From Desulfallas sp. Bu1-1 (GTDB taxonomy: Bacteria; Bacillota; Desulfotomaculia; Desulfotomaculales; Desulfallaceae): a stretch of DNA of 42,006 bases. The notes below the pieces were generated by a model, which had not been told where the DNA came from, ran no database searches, and was given only the letters and a program-made list of their open reading frames with translations. Below are positions 25,562-33,704 of the stretch, piece by piece. The DNA lies in NCBI RefSeq assembly GCF_015594625.1, contig NZ_JADNRQ010000023.1, positions 1 through 42,006 on the forward strand. Direction: 5' to 3'. The first letter of the stretch is position 1. Every line of letters starts with the position of its first letter. Position numbers and translations under genes: made by a program.

Positions 25562-25831
25562 ATGAGATACCGTGAAAGGATTCTCGAGCTTAAAGATCAC
25601 TGCGTGACCAGATCTGATGAAGTGTTCGCTATCCTGAGAAAAGGCGGTAAAACCGCTTACCAAGTGGCGGTAGAGGTGAAATGGGATTTAAACGGATCGT
25701 GGGAGTTTTATCCGGATACACAAAAGATGTGTGCGGTGTTGGAAGCGCTTGCCCATTTGAGAGATTTAGAGGAAAAACAAGTTATTAAAAGAGAAGAGGG
25801 AGACCAGAAGGTTATATTTTCATTAAACTGA
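25562..25831 (+). pseudogene. C-terminal winged-helix piece of an MBL-fold hydrolase
   Basis: An 89-residue frame beginning RYRERILELKDHC, followed by GGKTAYQVAVEVKW and LRDLEEKQVIKREEGDQKV. The succession HxxRxxxI, KTAYEVA and HLxxLxxxGxVxR is what I know from the winged-helix domain that follows the catalytic domain in one group of metallo-beta-lactamase-fold hydrolases. The catalytic HxHxDH part is absent, and the frame starts only ten bases after the crotonase stop, without a ribosome site. A second, shorter relic of the same region is at 613-747. It could still be translated by coupling with the crotonase gene, but most probably it is a left-over 3' end. Confidence 0.6.
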
Positions 25832-25869
25832 ATCTGTGACGTCGTTTTAAAGCCGAAGAAAAAATACTA

Positions 25870-26046
25870 TTAGAGCTGCTTCTTTACAGGTTGTGTTATG
25901 GGATGCATCGGTTCTTCATCTGGCAGGTGATTCACCACCAGCAGCAGACGTTGCAAATCTACGAGTTCGTTATCAATTTCTTGCGGAATAATTCTTTTTG
26001 CCTTTTTGCAAGAATAATTGCACCAATTCAATAAATGAGCAGAATG
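25870..26046 (-). other. Open minus-strand frame without a start, possible gene tail
   Basis: A frame of 58 codons ends at TAA (25872-25870). Its last part reads IIPQEIDNELVDLQRLLLV, then NHLPDEEPMHPITQPVKKQL, which looks like coding sequence rather than chance. There is no start codon before a Met ten residues from the end, and I do not recognise the family. Its upstream part overlaps the 46-bp element (copy B), so either the element lies on a decayed gene or the frame is fortuitous. Together with the two regulatory sites it accounts for the 25832-26314 gap. Confidence 0.3.
25990..26035 (-). promoter_or_regulatory. 46-bp element upstream of the CrtI-like gene (copy B)
   Basis: Read on the minus strand, this matches 12329-12374 at 42 of 46 positions, including the dyad TGCAA-N6-TTGCA and the AAAAAGGCAAAAA tract. 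It ends about 185 bp before the -24 element at 26221, a distance typical of sigma-54 activator sites. The role is inferred from position and conservation. Confidence 0.6.
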
Positions 26047-26220
26047 TTATAGTTCGTGGCAGTAGTTATGTCTAATTATTTATCAGGGCAGAGAGCTTGC
26101 TTAAAGTTTAATAGAACAGCGTAGTTTGCATTTATGTAATGTTTTATAAAGGGGCGATAACAAGCAGCCGAAATAAGGATACATCTTCCAATGAAATGCT
26201 CTTTTGACTTTTGATAAGTT

Positions 26221-26236
26221 TGGCATAGTCCTTGCT
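26221..26236 (+). promoter_or_regulatory. Sigma-54 promoter of the phytoene-desaturase-like gene
   Basis: TGGCATAGTCCTTGCT has GG (26222-26223) and GC (26234-26235) exactly ten bases apart. It lies about 80 bases before the ATG at 26315 and shares the GGCATAG-N3-TTGC core with the other three sites. Confidence 0.8.
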
Positions 26237-26314
26237 GTGATTTACTAAACAAGATACTATGGCTGATTAAGGTATTAACAGGTGGAAAGTACAATTTTTT
26301 AAAGGAGGAGCAAA

Positions 26315-27718
26315 ATGGCCGAAAAGTATGATGTTGTTATTATTGGTGCAGGAATAGGAGGGTTATGCGCTGGTGCTTTGCTGGCAAAAGAAGGGAAAAA
26401 GGTCGTTCTCTTAGAGGGAAGAAAAGGTCTCGGAGGTAGAGCTGTCAGTATTCCGATTAAGGGAATCTATACTGAATTGGGATTTCACGGAATTGTGAAA
26501 AACGGTCATTTGGTGCATGTGCTGGAGGCAGTGAAGCAGGACATCCCTATGATACCACTTGATCCCAATTTTGTGATTTATCATGATGGGAAATTCTTCG
26601 AGGTTCCGGGCGAGATAAACGATTTTGCAAATTTTGAGTATATCCCACAGAAAGACAGGGCAGAACTGATGGATATATTAAGGCTCATTCATGACACTAC
26701 CATTGAAGAAGCAGAAGATTACGACTTGATGGGATGGGGCGATTGGATAAAAGCACATACCAGCAGCCGTGATATATATGACTTTCTTGCCCTGTTAGCC
26801 AACATACCTATGACCGAAGAGTATACCTCAAATATTTCTGCGGGTGAAGCACTTCGTTGCGTTGGCGCAGGACTCAGGGAGAAAGGCTGGTCTATCTATC
26901 CCAGAGACGGCGCTATGAATGTAATACATGAAGCTCTGGCCAAAGTAATAACTGATGCAGGTGGCAGCGTACGGACTAACGTATGGGTTCGAGAGATCGT
27001 CGTTAAAGACAGTGTTGTGCAAGGAGTATCTGCAGAATCTGCCGACGCTCTGGTAAAGATTGAAGCCCCAATTGTAGTTAGCAATCTCCCTGTTTGGGAT
27101 ATTTTCAAACTCACAAACCAGGAGAATTTTCCGAGGTGGTTCGTTGACCGCGTTCGCTTCAATGAAGAGCATTCTCAGATCGCGCCAAGTGCCAGCCTGG
27201 GTTTGACCTGCGTGAGCAGCAAGCCATTGAATAATTATAAGACAGCGGTACTGGTGTCCTGTAAAGAGCCAATAAATAGCACTGGGCCCAGCTATGTAAG
27301 GTGGTTGTCTCAGCCCACTAACTGGATCCATGGCATGGGCAAAGACAAGCATCTGTTCCAATACGGTCCGGTATTGCCGCGCTCATATGTTGCACTTTGC
27401 AGGGAAAGGCCATCCATCTATGAAAAGGAAATAAACAACTTGTGGAATGAAATCTTCTCCATGCACCCTCACTTCAAAAAAGAAGATATTCTCTGGAAGG
27501 GTGATGGCATAATTCCCAGTACCGACTGCTCAGGGAAATTCCCGGGCAATGCCTGGAGGCAGAGAATAGATGTACAGGCTCCCAACGTCAGAGGGCTATA
27601 TTTCGTTGGAGATACCGTTCGCGGCTGGGGCGTAGCAATGGATACAGCTGCAAGTTCGGCAATTCTCTGCACTGAAAAAATACTAAAGAAGAGCACCGGC
27701 ATAAGCCTGATCATATAA
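26315..27718 (+). CDS. Phytoene-desaturase/amine-oxidase-like FAD oxidoreductase
   Basis: A 467-residue flavoprotein. The N-terminal KYDVVIIGAGIGGLCAGALL and the following LEGRKGLGGRA form the classic FAD ADP-binding fold and second motif of the CrtI/monoamine oxidase superfamily. The C-terminal LYFVGDTVRGWGVAMDTAASS is the matching FAD-closing motif of the same families. Such enzymes desaturate or isomerise hydrophobic substrates (carotenoids, other isoprenoids, ring ketones); the reaction here is unknown. No membrane segment is obvious. The ATG follows AAAGGAGGAGC. It has its own sigma-54 promoter and 46-bp element and is the only gene of its transcript, since a terminator follows. A CrtC-like gene lies next to it as a decayed copy. 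Confidence 0.82.
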   Translation: MAEKYDVVIIGAGIGGLCAGALLAKEGKKVVLLEGRKGLGGRAVSIPIKGIYTELGFHGIVKNGHLVHVLEAVKQDIPMIPLDPNFVIYHDGKFFEVPGEINDFANFEYIPQKDRAELMDILRLIHDTTIEEAEDYDLMGWGDWIKAHTSSRDIYDFLALLANIPMTEEYTSNISAGEALRCVGAGLREKGWSIYPRDGAMNVIHEALAKVITDAGGSVRTNVWVREIVVKDSVVQGVSAESADALVKIEAPIVVSNLPVWDIFKLTNQENFPRWFVDRVRFNEEHSQIAPSASLGLTCVSSKPLNNYKTAVLVSCKEPINSTGPSYVRWLSQPTNWIHGMGKDKHLFQYGPVLPRSYVALCRERPSIYEKEINNLWNEIFSMHPHFKKEDILWKGDGIIPSTDCSGKFPGNAWRQRIDVQAPNVRGLYFVGDTVRGWGVAMDTAASSAILCTEKILKKSTGISLII

Positions 27719-27863
27719 ATACCTGAATTTAGAGGAAGTGTGGTATTGATAGGAAAGTCAGTAAAGCAAACTCTGATAAATTTCTAGCATCCTGTTGTTG
27801 CCAATCACTTTAATTTAGGCCAGCAATCCCACCTTCGGTCAAATTAATTTGGATTTAAAAAAT

Positions 27864-27900
27864 CCCTGTCAGCCAAAATTTCTTGATTGACAGGGGTTTT
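27864..27900 (+). terminator. Rho-independent terminator after the CrtI-like gene
   Basis: CCCTGTCA (27864-27871) pairs with TGACAGGG (27888-27895), followed by GTTTT. A run of A before the stem would let it work on the other strand as well. The rest of the 27719-28118 gap shows nothing I recognise except the ribosome site AAAGGGG of the following pseudogene. Confidence 0.75.
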
Positions 27901-28118
27901 GTATGTTTGGGGGAAAATTGCAAAAAAAGAAAGGGTGGGCAAATGAAATGTCCTCTTGATCCCATTACTGTTAGGCAGTCGTCGTTGCAGTTTGTGCTCG
28001 GTTAGGCAGAGTTCAGTTATTGACATAAACGATGGGATATAATGGTAAATCATTTTTGGATAATAATGTGCAGGTTAATTACTTGACCAGCAAAAAAATT
28101 ATGAAAGGGGATTTTAAG

Positions 28119-28812
28119 ATGGAATTAACGTATCCCGGAGCAGAAGAGCGTCATGTATCGAAAGATAATAACCCAAGTACTCATCCGATCTTGATCAATC
28201 ATCCCTTAGCCTGACATTTGAAGCCACAGCGCCAATGGCAGACGCCATTGCGGTTACTATGGGGAAACAAGTGAAAAGCCCTACTACGCACATTTAGAAG
28301 GACCAACTCGGTTTAACGGCACACTCATTTTACGGGGAGAAAAAACCGATATAGTAGACGGCTTTGCTTTTCGTGATATCAGCTGGGGTATATGCGATTG
28401 GGAGTTTATGTACCTATACAGGATTTCTTGGCCTGTTTTCGCTAACGGCCAAACAGTTGCTATTTGCCATACAATATTCTCCAATGGCAAGAGGGACTAC
28501 ATGAAGATGGTTTATGATGGCAAGAAGTGGTTGCAGTTACGCGAGGTCGAAGATAATATCGAGTTCTCCGAGGACGGGATGACCGTAAAATCATTACACT
28601 ATCGCCTTTGGGACAGCAATGACAAGTTGTGGGAATACACTGCCAAGCCTAACTTTAATTATATGATCCCAATCGATGGTTTTCTATCAAGCATGAATTG
28701 GATGGAATATCGTCTTAGCGACGGCACTATCGGATACGGGACCTGTGAATGCGGTTTCCGTCTCCCCTGGGATGAGAGCTATTTTACCCCCGGACCGACG
28801 AGAAAGGCATGA
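28119..28812 (+). pseudogene. Deleted and frameshifted copy of the CrtC-like gene
   Basis: The ATG at 28119, after AAAGGGG, opens MELTYPGAEERHVSKDNNP, nearly the same as the start of the gene at 2746. About 80 codons are then missing and the reading frame is broken: homology resumes at TACTCATCC near 28178, in the middle of the intact gene, with stop codons in all useful frames. From 28321 it again follows the intact copy closely (GTLILRGEKTDIVDGFAF, DISWGICDWE) and stays open to TGA at 28812. The Arg of the WGVRDW block is changed to Cys. Close agreement even in DNA indicates a fairly recent duplication of the 2.7-3.7 kb locus. Confidence 0.85.
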
Positions 28813-28850
28813 GATTAATGGATGTGGCTTAATTCCGGGTTTGCCTTTTT
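28803..28850 (+). terminator. Possible terminator after the CrtC-like pseudogene
   Basis: AAAGGCA (28803-28809) pairs with TGCCTTT (28842-28848), and the T run continues to 28850. The loop is long (32 bases), so this is a weaker candidate. The remaining sequence to 29147 (335-base gap) shows only AT-rich filler and the ribosome site of the next gene. Confidence 0.4.
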
Positions 28851-29147
28851 CATGCACTATGCGCTGGTTTGAAGGGTTGTAGAATTTCCATAGCCGGTCT
28901 TGATTTCCTTAGCATTCTAAAATTTGTAATGCTACGGTTTGCTTACGGATAAATAAAAGAAATAACTACGGTATTAGGTAAAGATGAGCTTCTTTAAAAT
29001 TTGAAATATTAGTCCAACGGTAATATGTCAAGCCCCTGAATCTTGTAAATTGGAAATTTTCTTTGGTACGTACGCTTAAGATCAAGAAAAAAGGGATTCA
29101 TAAAAAAGAAGATTCTAAAGGCATTATACGAAGGGTAGTGAAGGAAG

Positions 29148-30550
29148 GTGAACAGAATAGTTAAATATTCATATTTAACAAAACCCGGAATGATTGGCAC
29201 GCTAGAGGTGCGTAACAGGGTTGTTATGGCACCCATGGGGTCGGGTTTAGCAGAGTTAGGATATCCTGGAGATAGAATTATCCAGTACTATAAAAGACGA
29301 GCAGCCGGAGTTGGTCTGCTGATCATTGAATCCTCATATGTTGTTCCTGTCCCAGGTGTTAAGGTAGGTCACTTGTCCTTAGCTTCCGACACACATCTTG
29401 AAGCATGGCGACAATTAGTGAGCGAAATCCATCAAGCAGGAGCCGCAGTGGGAGTTCAAATACAACATCCGGAAGGCAGACATCAAAGATTCTTACGGGC
29501 GATTTGCCTGCAGTTGCTCCCTCTGCTATCCCGTCACCAGTTAGTAAAGTAATGCCTCATGAATTGAGCATAGAAGAAATAGATGAAATAATTGAGGCCT
29601 TTGTATCTGCTGCTCGCAGGGCAGCCAGCGTGGGTGTTGATTTAGTTGAAGTTCATGGTGGACATGGCTATTTGGGAAGTCAATTTCTGTCTCCCAATAC
29701 TAATAAAAGAACGGATAAATATGGAGGAGGGCAAAGAGGACGAGCCCGATTTTTAATTGAGGTTATTAAGGGAATTAAGAACGAACTAGGGCGGGATTTT
29801 CTAGTTAGCTGCCGTATAAACGGTAGTGACTTTATGGACGGTGGGATGGACTTTATGGACGGTGGGATGACCTTTGTAGATGCCCAAGAAGCAGCTCAAG
29901 CTTTATTGGAAAGCGGAGTCGATGTATTAAATGTCTCTGCGGGAGTATACGGTTCATACCCTTCTATAGTTCCCCCAAGCGTAGAACCTCAAGGCTGTTT
30001 TGTCGAGTTGGCAGAAAATATAAAGAAAGTTGTTCCGGTACCGGTGATTACTGTTGGACGCATCAAAACGCCTGAATTGGCCGAGAAAATCTTAGCTGAA
30101 AAGAAGACCGATTTTGTTGCTTTGGGAAGAGCCCTCATAGCCGATCCGGATTGGGTCCAAAAAACTTTTGCAGGAAAAGAGGCTGATATCCGTCCGTGTA
30201 TAGGTTGCAATCAAGGTTGTATTGATTCAATAAATGCCGGTAGGGAAGAAGGGCTCACATGCACCATTAACCCATGGGCAGGTAGGGAATTTAAATTAGC
30301 CTTTAAAAAAGTAGAGAATAAAGACAAAGTGGTTGTAGTCGGGGGCGGGCCTGCAGGGCTAAACGCTGCGTGGGTAATGGCGAAAAGGGGTTATCAGGTA
30401 ACTTTGGTTGAAGAGCAAGAAAAGCTTGGAGGCCAGCTACGGCTGGCAGCTATTCCCCCTGGGAAAGCAGAATTTCGGGAAGCAATAGATTATTTTATCA
30501 ATAAAGTTCAAACTGCTGGTGTAGAAACAATATTAGGTAAACGCGCTGAT
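29148..30550 (+). pseudogene. Old-yellow-enzyme-type reductase, frameshifted and C-terminally truncated
   Basis: A GTG at 29148, after GAAGG, opens a typical FMN-barrel start (GMIGTLEVRNRVVMAPMGSG). Near 29471 one G is missing: CATCCGGAAGG should read CATCCGGGAAGG to continue as HPGRQTSKILTGDLPAVAPS, which is found in the next frame. The barrel goes on with HGGHGYLGSQFLSPNTNKR, the cluster motif CIGCNQGC and the fold VVVVGGGPAGLNAAW. A 21-bp exact tandem duplication inserts seven residues at 29828-29869. Homology ends after ETILGKRAD near 30550; the open frame continues to 30760 in unrelated sequence next to a transposon. It lacks the WHE motif of FadH, so it belonged to the enoate-reductase-like group. 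Confidence 0.85.
29828..29869 (+). repeat. Exact 21-bp tandem duplication inside a reductase pseudogene
   Basis: GACTTTATGGACGGTGGGATG occurs twice in direct succession (29828-29848 and 29849-29869) and adds DFMDGGM to the protein. Relatives have a single copy in this barrel strand and loop. Confidence 0.9.
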
Positions 30551-30791
30551 GTTTCACTGCATATTCCAACCAAAACGGGTGATACCATAACCAAGAGGAC
30601 ACCTTCCTTGTTTTGGTATTTATGGCTATTTACCAATTTCTCTTTTAGGAAAGGTGTTCCTCTTTTTTTGCAGGTTTATGGAGAAAAAAGTTGTTTGTTT
30701 TCAAGTGTTTGCGGTTTTTTGAGCCGGCTACTTGCCGGATCCAAGATTAACATCGCATAGAAAATACTGAAAACCAATCTAAAAAAATAAA

Positions 30792-30846
30792 AGCCCTCTC
30801 GACCTTTATAGACCTGACAGTCACACTGAGAGGGCTTTCCCAAACA
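30792..30846 (-). terminator. Hairpin with minus-strand T tract at the transposon border
   Basis: AGCCCTCTC (30792-30800) and GAGAGGGCT (30838-30846) form a perfect 9-bp stem. On the minus strand it is followed by TTTATTTTTTT, a good terminator, although no minus-strand gene lies to its right. Together with an imperfect inverted repeat (GGACACCTTCCT near 30598 against AGGAAAGGTGTTCC near 30649) it may belong to the transposon end; the 30551-30850 stretch holds nothing else. Confidence 0.45.
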
Positions 30847-30850
30847 AATC

Positions 30851-31599
30851 ATGAACAAAATAACATATTTCGCTCCAGTTTGCAATAACTGGTTCAACAA
30901 AAATTTTGAAAATATCGGCGAAGAAATCGGCCAATGTCCCTTTTGCGCCTCCCTAAACAGCCTTGAATATAAAGGGAGCAGCTTTGTTTGGCGATGGCAT
31001 ATATACATTCCCGGGGACTGGGTGTACGGTAATTGGAACCAGGTAAATTTATACCTGATCCGCTTACCCCTGCCGGTATTGCGCTGTTCAGTATGCAAAG
31101 AGTTAATAAAAGTAATACCATCCTTTTTACTGCAGGGCACCACACTAACTCTGCCCGCCCTTGCCTTTACCATCTTTGCCTATGAAACATCCAGTTAGAC
31201 GTGGCGGGACCTGCCCGAAAAATTTTATGACGGAAAAGACAAAATAGCCCACAGTACCCTGTACATGGCGGCGCACAGGATGGGCAAGCTTCTGGAAAAC
31301 GACGGTTTTTTGGAGGACTTGCGCCGGCGCTACCTGCCGTCTTATAAGTTAAGAAAAAGCAAATCCGTCACCCTCATCGAAGGCAAGGAATGGGCTTTAC
31401 CCAAGTCCCTTTTCACCCACACCCAGGCCCGGGAGACGGCCTTGTCGCCGAGATCTTGCCCGGCAAAGCAGAAAACCTTAAGTTCCACCATTTTTTCCTT
31501 CACCACCTCGATAGCCTCAACCACATTTTTGCCGGATGGAATAGACCCCTGCCGGAGTTGTACAGCCGAAACCCCGTAGAGAAAAGAATAGCCGCCTGA
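30851..31599 (+). pseudogene. Zinc-ribbon transposon protein (DUF6431-like), amber stop and frameshift
   Basis: The ATG at 30851 opens a protein with CPFCASLNS and, later, LPLPVLRCSVCKELIKVIPS: two CxxC pairs like the zinc ribbon of DUF6431-type transposon proteins, followed by FLLQGTTLTLPALAF. A TAG at 31196-31198 interrupts it; the same frame continues at once with TWRDLPEKFYDGKD and STLYMAAHRMGKLLE. Near 31390 coding shifts to another frame, ending LPGKAENLKFHHFFLHHLDS and a TGA at 31597-31599. The ATG has no clear ribosome site. The family name is from memory of the pattern and is not certain; that it is broken is clear. Confidence 0.6.
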
Positions 31600-31702
31600 A
31601 GGAAAATAAAAAAACACCTGGCAGTAAGGTTCCTTTGATAAGATAGCTTTGACCGGGAGAAACAGTTACCGGCTCAAAACTATCTCATAAAGAAGGGATT
31701 GA

Positions 31703-32437
31703 ATGGACAATGAAAAAGGTTTAGCAGTCAATGAAAGGCCACCGGAAGGAAGGGTCTTGCGTTTACCGTGCCATTTGCTGGTCGACCATCCCTTTAGCAC
31801 AGGGTTTTACGACCAGGCACACCTGACCGGGCTGACCGCTTCCATCAAGGAGACAGTGCTTTTGGAGCCCATCCTGGTCCGGCCTTGCGAGGGCGGACGA
31901 TACCAGATCTTAAGCGGCCATTACCGGTTAAGGGCGGTGCGCAGGTTACGGTGGGCCGAAGTTACCTGCCGGGTGCAGCAGTGTGACGACCGCACCGCCT
32001 TGGTGATTTACTGTACGTCCAACCTGCTCACCCGGGGGCTTTGTGCTATCGAAGAGGCCCGTCTTCTTGCGGGCCTTATCAGGGAAGGCGGCTTTACGAT
32101 GGAACAGGCGGGTGTACTCTGGGGGTGCAGCAAGTCCTGGGTAAGCCGGCGGCTCAAACTCTTAACCGTCCTTGACCTGCAGATCATGGAGGAACTTGGC
32201 CTGGGCAGGTTGAAACCCCGCGTAGCCCAGGAACTGGCCCGGTTGTCCCGGGGCAACGACCAGGCGCGGGCTTACGTCACAGACCGCCTGAAGCGGTGCA
32301 TCCTCGTCATTGAAGACGTAACCGGGTTTTTACGGGGGCAAAAGACGCCCCCCGGCTGATGGCCGGACAGGCAATACCGGATTTTTCTTAAAATGGTGGA
32401 AGCTCTCAACGAGCTTGTCCATGGCAAAGTGCAGTAG
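31703..32437 (+). pseudogene. ParB-like protein of the transposon, with a late in-frame TGA
   Basis: Residues 20-100 form a ParB/RepB N-terminal domain (GLTASIKETVLLEPILVRP, YQILSGHYRLRAVRRL). LLAGLIREGGFTMEQAG and WGCSKSWVSRRLKLL form the helix-turn-helix that normally follows. Such proteins bind specific DNA, here perhaps the element's ends. The frame stops at TGA (32357-32359) after 218 residues. Read past that stop in the same frame, it continues WPDRQYRIFLKMVEALNELV and ends HGKVQ at TAG (32435-32437), just before the integrase gene; this looks like the original C-terminus. The 218-residue product contains both domains and may still work. ATG at 31703 after AAGAAGGG. Confidence 0.7.
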
Positions 32438-32440
32438 AAA

Positions 32441-33508
32441 ATGAGGCCTTTTGAAAAAACTTTCGGCCGGGGTATGGCTGATGAAAACGAGAGGGGGGTA
32501 TTTATCTCAGTGCACCGTTTGTATCATGAACGGCTGGACAAAAAGGCGTTTAAAATGGCCATTGTCCTGATGTTGAAAGACCTTGCGCCACAAGAGCGGG
32601 CACAAAAGATAGAGGAGCTTACCCAAAAAGAGTTCGACATTCCCTATTCACGCAAGAAAACGTTAAGCCGTTCCGCGATCTACCGGTGGCTGAAGGAATA
32701 CCGGGAAACAGACGACCGGGCCGGTGTACTTTTATCCAGGCCGCGCTGTGACCGGGGGGTTTTCCGCAAACTTACCGAGCCCCAAAAAAAGGCCCTGGTG
32801 CGCTGGCGTCACGATAACCCGTACCGCAGCGCGGCCGAACTGCGGGAAGAACTGATGGCCCACGATATTACAAGTCAAGGCCCGGTTCCATCAACTGCCA
32901 CTATCACCCGTTTTTTGCGGTCGGCCGGGCTGGACCGGAGAACGCTTGTGCGGGCAAGGCGCGAAAACGGCTCCGCAAAGGTGAGGCTTTCCTATGAGGC
33001 GCCCCACCCGCAGAGCATCTGGCTTGCCGATACAAAGGGACCTGATTTGTATGTCCAGGACCCGACCAACCCGGGACAGGTGGTACTGGCCAGGCCGGTT
33101 CTGTTCGTTGACGACCACTCCCGCTATTTCACGGCTTTTTCTTATGTGTTGGAGGAAACGGAAAAGGTGGTAATGCTCCTTTTCCGCCGGGCGATAGCTC
33201 TTTATGGCGTGCCGGACGTCCTGTACGTGGACCGGGGTGGCCCTTATATGGGCAAGTCCCTGGAAAGAGCAGCCGCGCTGGTCGGCTGCCGGGTAACCCA
33301 CACCAAGGTAAGAGATGCTGCTGCCAAGGGAAAGGTGGAAAAGGCATTTCAGCATATCTATCAGAAATTAGAAACCGAACTCTTGCTCCACACTCCGCCT
33401 CCCACCATCGAACAAAGGTCAATCCTCCAGCTGGAGCCGACCCTGCCAAAGATAACGGTACGGCGCTTGACGCCGGCGGTTTTGCCCACCTTTTATCCAG
33501 GCTTTTAA
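32441..33508 (+). pseudogene. DDE integrase/transposase, C-terminus lost by frameshift
   Basis: The frame gives 355 residues. The N-terminal part (about 20-170) holds helix-turn-helix segments for end binding (TLSRSAIYRWLKEYRE, STATITRFLRSAGLDRR). The rve catalytic core follows with the three acids visible: D in IWLADTKGP, D in DVLYVDRGGPYMG, and E in AAAKGKVEKAFQH. After about residue 310 the frame turns into low-quality sequence and stops at 33508, whereas relatives carry a further beta-barrel region of 100 or more residues. Another frame from 33457 looks coding instead, so a -1-type shift near 33400-33457 is likely. The ATG has only a weak purine stretch before it; translation may be coupled to the ParB-like gene, which ended four bases earlier. 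Confidence 0.75.
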
Positions 33509-33681
33509 AGAGAAGCTTCGCCGCCCACGAACGCCTTTTGATCCACACCGCCTGGCGGGCTTACGGCCCTTTCAGCGAGGAACTGGTAAGACAAACCGTG
33601 GGCAGGCTTCTGGGTGAAAGTCACCCGGCAAGCGACCTTTCCGGCTTCCCCGATGCCTTAAGAATTGCGGCAAAGTCTTAA
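33457..33681 (+). pseudogene. Shifted continuation of the integrase gene or other transposon fragment
   Basis: This frame has no start but reads like protein: FAHLLSRLLKRSFAAHERLL, HTAWRAYGPFSEELVRQTV and SDLSGFPDALRIAAKS, ending at TAA (33679-33681). Its GC use is the same as that of the integrase. It is either the displaced C-terminal part of the integrase or the remainder of a further transposon gene. I do not recognise the domain. Confidence 0.4.
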
Positions 33682-33704
33682 CCTGCTAAAAGTTAAAACC
33701 ATTT

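Noticed and set aside
27975-28005. Possible sigma-54 promoter before the CrtC-like pseudogene (AGGCAGTCGTCGTTGCA)
   Set aside because: Spacing is eleven bases between GG and GC; not accepted without start-site data.
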